A stretch of 12,504 nucleotides of DNA from NCBI GenBank assembly GCA_947259675.1, contig CAMYNE010000016.1, positions 1 through 12,504 on the forward strand, read 5' to 3'. Below, piece by piece: positions 6,424 to 12,504 of this stretch. This DNA is from an uncultured Pirellulaceae bacterium (GTDB taxonomy: Bacteria > Planctomycetota > Planctomycetia > Pirellulales > Pirellulaceae). The notes beneath the pieces are model-generated. The model worked only from the letters and a program-made list of their open reading frames with translations, was not told where the DNA came from and ran no database searches. The translations under genes were made by a program, and so were the position numbers. Within the stretch, counting starts at the first letter, position 1. Each line of letters begins with the position of its first letter.

Positions 6424-6448
6424 AGCCGGATTCGTGAGAATTCAGTCG
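6424..6448 (-). repeat. Dispersed 25-bp motif, copy 2 (inverted)
   Basis: The reverse complement matches 232-256 at 23 of 25 positions, with an exact 18-base core (6431-6448). It lies 33 bases beyond the stop codon of the DUF2156 gene, inside the repeat-bearing gap. Confidence 0.6.
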
Positions 6449-6481
6449 GATCCTATCATGGCGCTTCTCGGATTGACACTG

Positions 6482-7546
6482 TCAGGCGGCCCCGCAAAGA
6501 CCGATCAATGCCAATAGCCGGAGCGAGTTGTATCGGGATGCAGACGCAAAATAGGTTTTCTCTTCCCGTCCTCGGAAACGGCGTTTGTAATTGGCGTGTC
6601 CAATCAAGTTGTAACAGTAATGATTCATCGACTTGGAATGAAACGCCGCCTTAAAAAGCTTTGACGTGAACCAATTCGCTTTGAAACGAAGATCTTCCAC
6701 CCACGCAGCTGGCGAAAGCCCAAGCTTAAGTACTTCAACCCCTTCAGCCTTCAATTTTTCAATGATGGCTTTCATGATCGCCTGCTCGGCGTACTGTGGA
6801 GCATCTGGATGTCGCCTCTTAAAGGCCGTCACATACCCGACAATTTTGCCATTGCGATAAATAGGATCCAGAAAAACGAAGGCCAACAACTTTTTGTCAG
6901 CGTCCAAAAAGTAAAACTTTCGCACTTCAGGCTCTGGATTCGCGACGACAATCGGCCGATTCAAAAACCGAACTTCTTTTCGCTTCACCGTACGCGTCTT
7001 TCGCCAAGCCTCGGAAACCGCTTCGATTTCGTCTGCGGTCACTTCACCGAACCCGCATTCTTTTACTTCGTAGCCTCGTCGTTTGCTCCAGTTTTCGGCA
7101 TAACGCAACCACTCTTTTTCTTTGCCCGCGAAATCGTAAGTCGCCAGGTCCAGCACTGTGTCGACGCCCATTTCGTTAACGTAGAACCCCAAGCCATGCA
7201 GGATTTCTGCGGTTGACTCGGAAATCTGGCAAAACGTTACACCTCGATTCTGGTCACAAAAGGATTTGATTAACGCCAATTTGTCTTCATTTGCGGCCAC
7301 TGGATCACCCAGCGCAAACGTCATGCCCCATCGTTGTCGATAACCGATGAAGCCCTCGAGAAAATTTTGTTCGTGATACTTCAAAAGGGGTTGCACGAAA
7401 GTTGAGTAGGCCATCGTGAAATCGCCATACTTTCGCAACAGCTCCCAACGATGCTTTCGTTCTTCGTCAGTAAAGTTGTCGTCTTGTTCGACAGCCCAAT
7501 ACGTTTGGCTAATGTCCAACATGCGCCGCCGAGCGCGACGAGACAT
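6482..7546 (-). CDS. DUF2156 / LPG_synthase_C family protein
   Basis: With the ATG at 7546 the product has 354 residues: a basic N-terminus (MSRRARRRML), then a DUF2156 domain (about 40-330) with FTMAYSTFVQPLL, GDPVA (80-84), FLDPIYRNGKIVGYVTAF and KLGLSPAAWV, and a short hydrophobic C-terminus (LRLLALIGLCGAA). This fold is two GNAT-like halves. In MprF it moves lysine or alanine from tRNA to phosphatidylglycerol, making the membrane less anionic. Here the MprF flippase domain is absent, so a soluble aminoacyl- or acyltransferase role is inferred and the acceptor unknown. GAGGG lies 6 bases before the ATG. The frame stays open to 7876; a GTG at 7648 with GGAAGG upstream is a second possible start adding 34 residues. 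It is transcribed away from the VIT/VWA gene. Confidence 0.85.
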   Translation of the reverse strand: MSRRARRRMLDISQTYWAVEQDDNFTDEERKHRWELLRKYGDFTMAYSTFVQPLLKYHEQNFLEGFIGYRQRWGMTFALGDPVAANEDKLALIKSFCDQNRGVTFCQISESTAEILHGLGFYVNEMGVDTVLDLATYDFAGKEKEWLRYAENWSKRRGYEVKECGFGEVTADEIEAVSEAWRKTRTVKRKEVRFLNRPIVVANPEPEVRKFYFLDADKKLLAFVFLDPIYRNGKIVGYVTAFKRRHPDAPQYAEQAIMKAIIEKLKAEGVEVLKLGLSPAAWVEDLRFKANWFTSKLFKAAFHSKSMNHYCYNLIGHANYKRRFRGREEKTYFASASRYNSLRLLALIGLCGAA

Positions 7547-7887
7547 CCGTTTCCCTCTGTCGCCTAGGCTATCGCGGCGTCGGATATATGCCCGTACCGG
7601 AAGGACAGACTGTTCTTGATTCGAATTGTCGGTTCCAGTCGTTGACACCCTGCGCTCGCCTTCCTGATCTAGTTTCGATTCGATTTTTGGCTGGCAAATT
7701 TTAGAGAAGCCTGCTTTTGTCGCCAATAGATCAATTGACACGTAAAAAACCGACAAATACGACGTTACAGACCCGTTACGAACGACGACTGTTTGGGCTC
7801 GTAGAATAATCAAAGCGCCCTTCGGCGGTACGACGGAAAACCACCCCGCCGCGAATACCAGAACCATTCCACTCAAAAGGAAGAGTC
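7547..7887. other. Divergent intergenic region upstream of DUF2156 and VIT/VWA genes
   Basis: This 341-base region separates two divergent starts. The DUF2156 frame remains open across most of it but its translation looks non-coding upstream of the GTG at 7648. On the plus strand it should hold the promoter of the VIT/VWA gene; the best candidate is TTGACA at 7735-7740. Just before the ATG at 7888 is AAGGAAGAG, a good ribosome-binding site. No repeats or RNA structures stood out. Confidence 0.5.
7735..7763 (+). promoter_or_regulatory. Possible promoter of the VIT/VWA gene
   Basis: A perfect TTGACA (7735-7740) is followed after 17 bases by TACGAC (7758-7763), which keeps only T1, A2 and A5 of the -10 consensus. 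The resulting leader would be about 115-120 bases. The -35 match is striking but the -10 box is weak. Confidence 0.25.
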
Positions 7888-10245
7888 ATGCGACGTCAAA
7901 TCATGTTAGTTTTGCTTTTTGGTTTTGCGGTCCTTGCGTTGCACCCAACGGACGGAGTTTCTCAAACACCTTCCGAACGGGCATGGTGTCGCAACGTCAT
8001 TGTTCCGCAGACGTATCGGTCCTCAATGGCAGCGAACTATCGAATTCAAGTCAGTGAAGTTTTGGCGAATGTGTCAATCGTTGAACAGGTATCGTCCACC
8101 ACACTTAACATCAGCCTACACAACCAATCGAAGTCGAATGAAATCGCCGAGCTGTTGATTCCAGTTCCTCACGGCGCTGTGATCAAGTCGTTCACTTTTC
8201 AGGGAAAGGCCGACGAGCCGAAAACAGAGCTGCTGGTCAAACAAAAAGCAAAGTCGACTTTCGATTCGATCGTCGCGAAATTGAAGGACCCTGCGTTACT
8301 TGAATTTGCCGGTTACAACCTGATCCGCACCAGCGTATTTCCTGTTCCGGCTGAAGGCGACCAGAAAGTTCAAATTGTCTACGAACATCTGCTGTCGGCC
8401 GAAGGCGATCGAGTTGACTTTGTTCTGCCAAGAAGTGGAAGCGTGGTCTATGACACGCCTTGGAAAATCAACGTCAAGATTAAGTCACAACGCCCCATTA
8501 CGACCGTCTATTCGCCAACACATCCACTCAAGACCAGTTCCACCAACAAACAGACCGTAACAACATCCATTGCCGAAAACGCTGCCAGTATGCCGGGACC
8601 GTTTAACCTTTCATATCTGCTGGACAAAGGAGCCGTCACGGCATCGATGTTCACTTACCCAAACGCGAACGGAAAAGGCGGCTACTTCCTGCTGCTGGCC
8701 GGCATGGGAGCAGCCCACAACGGCGACAAAAACGGTGACACTATTGAGCGCGAAATCACGCTCGTCATCGATCGCTCAGGCAGTATGGCAGGAAAGAAAA
8801 TCGAACAGGCGAAAGAAGCAGCATTGCAAGTCATCGAAGGACTCGAAATGGGCGAAGCCTTCAATATCGTGACCTACAGTGACGAGGTTGAGGTCTTTTC
8901 CGAAGAAACCGTTGTCAAATCGAAAGAGTCTCTTGAAAAGGCTCGCGAATTCGTTGAGGCAATCATCGCTCGCGGTGGCACTAATTTACACGCCGCGTTG
9001 CAAAGGTCCTTGCAAGGTGAACCAGCCGAACAGCATTTGCCAATCGTGATGTTCCTGACGGATGGCTTGCCAACCGTTGGTGAAACCTCCGAGGCCGCCA
9101 TTCGAAAAGTCGCGACGGAGCAAAACCCACATGGACGCCGAGTCTTTTCGTTCGGCGTGGGCTACGATGTGAATACGCCGCTGCTCGACAAAGTGGCAAC
9201 TTCCACACGCGGTTTTGCGACGTTCGTGCTGCCTGACCAGGATGTCGAAGCCAAAGTCGCTCGCGTCTTCAAAGGCCTCGACGGACCCACCTTGTCCGAA
9301 CCGACACTGCAAGTTGTGAATGCCGGAGGAAAACCGACTCCTAAACGCGTGACCAACATGTTGCCGCAAGCCATTCCAGACATGTACGAAGGTGACCAAC
9401 TGGTTTTACTTGGCAAGTACAAAGGCAAGAAACCGCTGTGCTTTGAACTGACCGGAAATCACCGAGGCAAACAAAAGGCATTCAATTTCAAGTTTGAAGT
9501 TAAACCGTCCATCAATACCAACAATTCTTTCGTCGCTCGCTTGTGGGCCAGCCGAAGAATCGCCCAACTTGTGGATTCGATTCGCGATCTCGGTGCCAAC
9601 CCGAACGCGGTCGCAACTGCTGCACAGGCATCTCAGCTCAATAGCCAGGCCAAGAGCACGCTAACCTCAGCGACACCTGAACTCGACTCAAAACTGAAAG
9701 AGCTGACCGGCGAGATTATCGCGCTTTCGAAAGAGTTCGGAATCTTGACCGAATACACTTCATTCTTGGCCGAAGAAGGTGTTGATCTCAGCGATACGCA
9801 GGCCCTCAACGCAACTGCGACAGACAATTTCAAGAACCGCGCTTGGTTCTGCCGCTCTGGAATTGGTTCGGTTAACCAGGAATTCAATAACTCATACCAG
9901 CGTGACCAAAAGTGGCTGAACGTGGGCAATTGTTATTTGACTGCCGATATGAAACAGGCAACCATTACAAACGTTCAGCAATGCAACGTGGGCGCATTTT
10001 ATCGACGCGGCAATCGCTGGATTTCCAACCAACTGATTGACGAAGAAGAGGATATCCAACCGGATCGCACCGTCGAGTTCGGATCAGCAGAATTTAACCA
10101 GCTTGTCTGGCAACTCGTGGCAGAACGCCGCAACAATGAATTGGCCCTGGACGGAGACATTCTAATCACCGTGGGCGATGAGAAAGTTCTCGTCAAAGGC
10201 GTTGTGAAAGAAGTAACCGAAAAACAGGAAACCACAGAAGAGTAA
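7888..10245 (+). CDS. Secreted VIT and von Willebrand A domain protein
   Basis: The 785-residue protein has a signal peptide (about 1-25, hydrophobic LVLLFGFAVLAL, likely cleaved near GVSQ). A VIT domain follows (about 45-175; SIVEQV, NEIAELLIPVPHGA, FPVPAEGDQKVQIVYEH), then a VWA domain (about 288-460) with a complete metal-ion adhesion site: DRSGS (Asp295, Ser297, Ser299), Thr365 in GGTN and Asp392 in TDGLP. The TEYTSFL motif at 621-627 is the usual end of the VIT/VWA (inter-alpha-trypsin-inhibitor heavy-chain-like) core. The tail (650-785) has NRAWFCRSGIG, FYRRGNRW and four Cys, and ends in an acidic stretch. There is no sortase motif or C-terminal membrane segment, so the protein is probably periplasmic or exported, with metal-dependent protein binding or adhesion as the inferred role. 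It starts at an ATG 3 bases after AAGGAAGAG and is likely transcribed alone. Confidence 0.93.
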   Translation: MRRQIMLVLLFGFAVLALHPTDGVSQTPSERAWCRNVIVPQTYRSSMAANYRIQVSEVLANVSIVEQVSSTTLNISLHNQSKSNEIAELLIPVPHGAVIKSFTFQGKADEPKTELLVKQKAKSTFDSIVAKLKDPALLEFAGYNLIRTSVFPVPAEGDQKVQIVYEHLLSAEGDRVDFVLPRSGSVVYDTPWKINVKIKSQRPITTVYSPTHPLKTSSTNKQTVTTSIAENAASMPGPFNLSYLLDKGAVTASMFTYPNANGKGGYFLLLAGMGAAHNGDKNGDTIEREITLVIDRSGSMAGKKIEQAKEAALQVIEGLEMGEAFNIVTYSDEVEVFSEETVVKSKESLEKAREFVEAIIARGGTNLHAALQRSLQGEPAEQHLPIVMFLTDGLPTVGETSEAAIRKVATEQNPHGRRVFSFGVGYDVNTPLLDKVATSTRGFATFVLPDQDVEAKVARVFKGLDGPTLSEPTLQVVNAGGKPTPKRVTNMLPQAIPDMYEGDQLVLLGKYKGKKPLCFELTGNHRGKQKAFNFKFEVKPSINTNNSFVARLWASRRIAQLVDSIRDLGANPNAVATAAQASQLNSQAKSTLTSATPELDSKLKELTGEIIALSKEFGILTEYTSFLAEEGVDLSDTQALNATATDNFKNRAWFCRSGIGSVNQEFNNSYQRDQKWLNVGNCYLTADMKQATITNVQQCNVGAFYRRGNRWISNQLIDEEEDIQPDRTVEFGSAEFNQLVWQLVAERRNNELALDGDILITVGDEKVLVKGVVKEVTEKQETTEE

Positions 10246-10362
10246 TACGAGATATTGGCACCTCAATTCGATGCTTCGAGTTTTTGGCGGCGAGGCATTG
10301 AAGAGGAAGAACCGATCTTGCTGTCCCTCTTGATCCGGCAGAGTAAGGCAAATTCGTGACAA

Positions 10363-10418
10363 ATTTCAGATTTCAGATTTCAGATTCTGCATTCTGCAGT
10401 CCGCATTCCGCATTGAGC
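10363..10418 (+). repeat. Heptanucleotide tandem repeat
   Basis: Eight consecutive 7-base units: atttcag three times, attctgc twice, then agtccgc, attccgc and attgagc. The last units are diverged but keep the period. The block lies between the VIT/VWA gene and the two-component operon and ends 4 bases before the TACAAT box of the latter. Confidence 0.85.
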
Positions 10419-10428
10419 CGGCTACAAT
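10400..10428 (+). promoter_or_regulatory. Probable promoter of the two-component operon
   Basis: TACAAT (10423-10428; 5 of 6 to the -10 consensus) lies 36 bases before the ATG at 10465. At 17 bases upstream the -35 position reads TCCGCA (3 of 6), inside the heptamer repeat. A weak -35 would suit a gene that needs an activator, for instance its own phosphorylated regulator, but no operator is evident. Confidence 0.35.
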
Positions 10429-10464
10429 TGAGAGATGGGCTAAGCTAACTGAAAGAAGACAACC

Positions 10465-11178
10465 ATGAACAGATCGGCGATTCTAACCATCGAAGACGAC
10501 CCGGCAATCCGACGGGGTATCGTTGACGCATTGGAATTCAATGGTTATCGCGTTCTTGAATCTGCGGACGGCAACGACGGCATGAACAAGGCGACAGAGT
10601 CGGAATATGACCTGTTGCTGCTTGACCTCGCGTTGCCTGGAATTCCCGGCCTTGAGATTCTTCGCCAGTTGCGCAAAATTCGTCCAACTCAACCGGTGAT
10701 CATCCTGACGGCCAAAGGCGACGAGACCGATCGCGTTCAGGGTCTCAAAGACGGCGCCGATGATTATGTCGTTAAACCGTTTAGCATCAAAGAACTCATC
10801 GCTCGTGTCGAAGCTGTCCTCCGCCGTTCGCCCGAGCGTCCCACCAACATCGGTCAGACAAACTTCGAATATGGAACGATTGATTTCGAAAGACGCGAAC
10901 TAAGATACACCGACGAAACCAGAGCCGAGCTTTCCGAGAAAGAAGCAGATTTACTGGGTTACCTGATCTCCAACCGTGGCCGAGCCATTTCTCGGGACGA
11001 ACTGCTGTCAAGCGTTTGGCGTTTGAGCCCGAAAGGAATCACGACTCGCACGATCGACATGCACATTGCCCGCCTGCGTGAAAAGCTTCGTGACAACAAA
11101 GAGAAACCAAACCTTCTGTTAACCGTCCGCGGCAAGGGTTACATGTGGACCGCTTGCGAAAATGGATCGGGATCATGA
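10465..11178 (+). CDS. OmpR/PhoB-family response regulator
   Basis: The 237-residue protein has a receiver domain (about 4-120) with acidic residues Glu10, Asp11 and Asp12 (TIEDD), phosphoacceptor Asp54 in LLLDLALPG, Thr82 in ILTAKG and Lys104 in VVKPF. A winged-helix DNA-binding domain follows (about 133-230), with LSEKEADLL, the recognition helix region TRTIDMHIARLREKL and the wing VRGKGYMW. It is a transcription factor switched on by phosphorylation, and its partner is the kinase encoded directly downstream (ATGA overlap at 11175-11178). The ATG is preceded by GAAAGAAGA. Target genes cannot be told from the window; the adjacent VIT/VWA gene is only a guess. Confidence 0.95.
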   Translation: MNRSAILTIEDDPAIRRGIVDALEFNGYRVLESADGNDGMNKATESEYDLLLLDLALPGIPGLEILRQLRKIRPTQPVIILTAKGDETDRVQGLKDGADDYVVKPFSIKELIARVEAVLRRSPERPTNIGQTNFEYGTIDFERRELRYTDETRAELSEKEADLLGYLISNRGRAISRDELLSSVWRLSPKGITTRTIDMHIARLREKLRDNKEKPNLLLTVRGKGYMWTACENGSGS

Positions 11179-12504
11179 GAAGACCCTGGCAAATCTGGCT
11201 GGTTTTTTTGATCTGCCTCGCGGCCGTTATCCCGGCCATGACGTGGTTAAGCTGGAAGACGATGCAAATTGACTCGTTGCGAGAAATCGACCGAGCCGAA
11301 ACGGAGATTGCGCGGCAGGAAGCCGAGCTTCAGGAACGGATCAGTAGTGCACTTTATCGTATGGATCTGAAGCTGTTGCCTCTTGTTGCACAGGAAGCTG
11401 CGCGACCGCATTATCTTTACGATTCGTTTTATCAATTCAACAATCCCGTGATCGATCCGACTCAACAAATCGAGGAGGGACTTGCGGAAGTTCCTTCGCC
11501 GCTGTTGTTTCAGCCGCCTGAATTCGTGGCTTTGCATTTTCAAATCGGACCTGATAACCAAATTACTTCGCCGCAACGTCCAACCGGCGAACGCTGCCAA
11601 CTGGCAATGGCCTGTTGCGGCGTCACACAAGCCTCGCTTGATGCAAACTCGATCAAACTCCAGGAAGTCGCCCAGTTTTGCAGTTACGATGCGATGCTCG
11701 CAAAATGCCCGGAAGTGATGCTCCCGCAAATCGCCATTAATCCCGAGGCTCAACAGGGTGCCCAATCCGAGCTAAGCGTTTACAACGTACCGGCAGTCGA
11801 AAAAATGAGAAAACAGATCAACGACAGTCAAGTCGACAGGGATTTGTCGAAACAAAAAAAACGAATCCCCATACCCAATAAGAGCCAGTTACAACAAATT
11901 CGCAGCGAAGATCGAGACTACGCAGAATTCAATCGTCGACGCGATTCGACCAAAGAGTTTGCCGGGCAACAGTGGGCCATGAACAATACCTATGACAACC
12001 AAATGGCTTTGGGTAATTTCGATCCGCAAACACTTTCGAATCTGAATCTTTCTGTTAAACCGGGCATCATTCGGGAAGGCGTCATGCAACCGATGTGGGT
12101 GGATAACCATTTGATCCTGGCCCGGCGCGTTGATGGCAAAGAAAAACCCATCATTCAATGCTGCTGGCTTGATTGGGAGGCGATTCAAAAATCACTCAAG
12201 GCCGAGGTTGCCGACCTCTTAACTCAAATCGAGTTTCAACCCGTCAAAGAGAACAACGAATTGATCCTTGGCACGGCGTTGACGACCATCCCCGTTCAAC
12301 TGGTGGTCGACAGCTCCAAAATTCTTTCGACCCTGGCGATCGAATCTGGCGACAGTTTCAAATCCACTTCGGGATTAAAAATGTCATTGTTGGTCGCATG
12401 GTGTGGCTTAGGCCTCGCCGCTCTCGCCTCCGCAGCGGCGGGCGGGCGCTTGGAGCGTACGGGTGGGGTCCTCTACGCCGCCGATCTCGCCGGTGCGGCG
12501 GGCG
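11175..12504 (+). CDS. Sensor histidine kinase, partial (N-terminal sensor half), right end suspect
   Basis: The frame opens with ATG overlapping the regulator stop (ATGA) and stays open to the window end, 443 complete codons. A membrane segment (about 7-26, WLVFLICLAAVIPAM) is followed by a likely coiled coil (32-64) and a roughly 370-residue extracytoplasmic region rich in Gln and Asn that matches no sensor fold I know. A second membrane segment starts at Met403 (SLLVAWCGLGLAALA). This topology, the position after an OmpR-type regulator and the overall feel match planctomycete sensor kinases, where the phospho-His motif ('VTHELRTPL') should follow almost at once. It does not: the last ~30 residues read GGVLYAADLAGAAG in very GC-rich codons. 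Up to about 12405 the call is sound; beyond that the frame may join foreign sequence. No H, N or G box is present in the window. Confidence 0.75.
   Translation, partial: MRRPWQIWLVFLICLAAVIPAMTWLSWKTMQIDSLREIDRAETEIARQEAELQERISSALYRMDLKLLPLVAQEAARPHYLYDSFYQFNNPVIDPTQQIEEGLAEVPSPLLFQPPEFVALHFQIGPDNQITSPQRPTGERCQLAMACCGVTQASLDANSIKLQEVAQFCSYDAMLAKCPEVMLPQIAINPEAQQGAQSELSVYNVPAVEKMRKQINDSQVDRDLSKQKKRIPIPNKSQLQQIRSEDRDYAEFNRRRDSTKEFAGQQWAMNNTYDNQMALGNFDPQTLSNLNLSVKPGIIREGVMQPMWVDNHLILARRVDGKEKPIIQCCWLDWEAIQKSLKAEVADLLTQIEFQPVKENNELILGTALTTIPVQLVVDSSKILSTLAIESGDSFKSTSGLKMSLLVAWCGLGLAALASAAAGGRLERTGGVLYAADLAGAAG
12421..12504 (+). other. GC-rich terminal segment of doubtful continuity
   Basis: Of these 84 bases 66 are G or C (79%), against roughly half in the preceding hundred bases. 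In the kinase frame it reads through LERTGGVLYAADLAGAAG, which resembles the membrane part of fused spermidine synthase-like proteins (the recurrent 'YAADLLGAALGALL' pattern), not a kinase dimerisation domain. The likeliest explanation is a chimeric contig end or misjoin; a true gene fusion or a recently acquired segment is less likely. Confidence 0.55.

Larger units (their letters stand above)
6086..6481. other. Gene-free stretch with tandem and dispersed repeats
   Basis: This stretch lies between the start of the zinc-ribbon/TerB gene and the stop of the DUF2156 gene, both on the minus strand. Short frames on the plus strand (6164-6376 and 6382-6654) are open but run through repeats and into the next gene's antisense, and resemble nothing I know. 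It holds a 20-bp tandem repeat (6276-6327) and the second copy of the 25-bp motif (6424-6448). A TAGAAT box on the minus strand (6121-6126) could be a -10 element for the TerB gene, but no -35 supports it. The composition suggests inserted repeat material rather than a lost gene. Confidence 0.55.

Noticed and set aside
6164..6654. Two short plus-strand frames in the repeat-bearing gap
   Set aside because: They translate repeats and the antisense of the DUF2156 3' end; no ribosome-binding site or family resemblance.
7547..7876. Extending the DUF2156 protein to 7876 as an exported protein
   Set aside because: The region looks non-coding, the far start is TTG, and a good GAGGG-ATG start exists at 7546; the GTG at 7648 remains possible.
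10256..10340. Terminator after the VIT/VWA gene
   Set aside because: A 5-T run (about 10281-10285) and an AAGAGG/CCTCTT pairing exist, but the stem is 6 bp with a long loop and no T-run follows it.
11247..12188. Minus-strand frames of 172 and 99 codons
   Set aside because: Antisense to the histidine kinase sensor, whose frame is open throughout and coupled to the regulator gene.

Overview
The window looks like chromosomal DNA from a planctomycete, most likely of the Pirellulales/Rhodopirellula type. The signs are moderate GC (about 50% by eye), many starts without a strong Shine-Dalgarno, a secreted VIT/von Willebrand A protein with a C-terminal tail of the kind seen in planctomycetes, a histidine kinase with a very large periplasmic sensor, and short repeats scattered between genes. 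This assignment rests on protein character and remembered family members; no database search was possible.

Layout. (1) 1-326: no convincing gene; an imperfect inverted repeat and a 25-bp motif that recurs inverted 6.2 kb away. (2) 327-2952: two convergent catabolic genes, an alpha-ketoglutarate-semialdehyde-type aldehyde dehydrogenase (+) and a DHDPS-family enzyme that best fits 1-pyrroline-4-hydroxy-2-carboxylate deaminase (-). These would be the last two steps of hydroxyproline breakdown. A large hairpin built from 7-bp repeats separates them. (3) 3002-4812 (-): three overlapping genes, DUF4287/DUF5655 protein, membrane-anchored SGNH hydrolase and a small HNH-type protein, with a fair promoter in front. 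(4) 5018-5428 (+): a stand-alone receiver-domain response regulator. (5) 5441-6085 (-): a zinc-ribbon/TerB-like protein. (6) 6086-6481: a gene-free repeat-bearing stretch. (7) 6482-7546 (-): a DUF2156 (lysylphosphatidylglycerol synthase C-terminal type) protein. (8) 7888-10245 (+): a 785-residue secreted VIT+VWA protein. (9) 10465 to the end (+): an OmpR-type response regulator overlapping its sensor histidine kinase by ATGA; the kinase runs off the window.

The genes form several small unrelated units rather than one pathway. The clearest functional links are the hydroxyproline pair and the two-component pair. I found no tRNA, rRNA, CRISPR array, transposase or prophage gene, and no convincing new multi-gene system.

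The most notable structural signals are two intergenic blocks of heptanucleotide repeats (1931-1987 and 10363-10418), the second abutting the likely promoter of the two-component operon, and an abrupt change at the right end. There the last ~85 bases are about 79% GC and, in the kinase frame, read like a membrane segment of a fused spermidine synthase instead of the expected kinase core. That suggests an assembly chimera at about 12405-12450.
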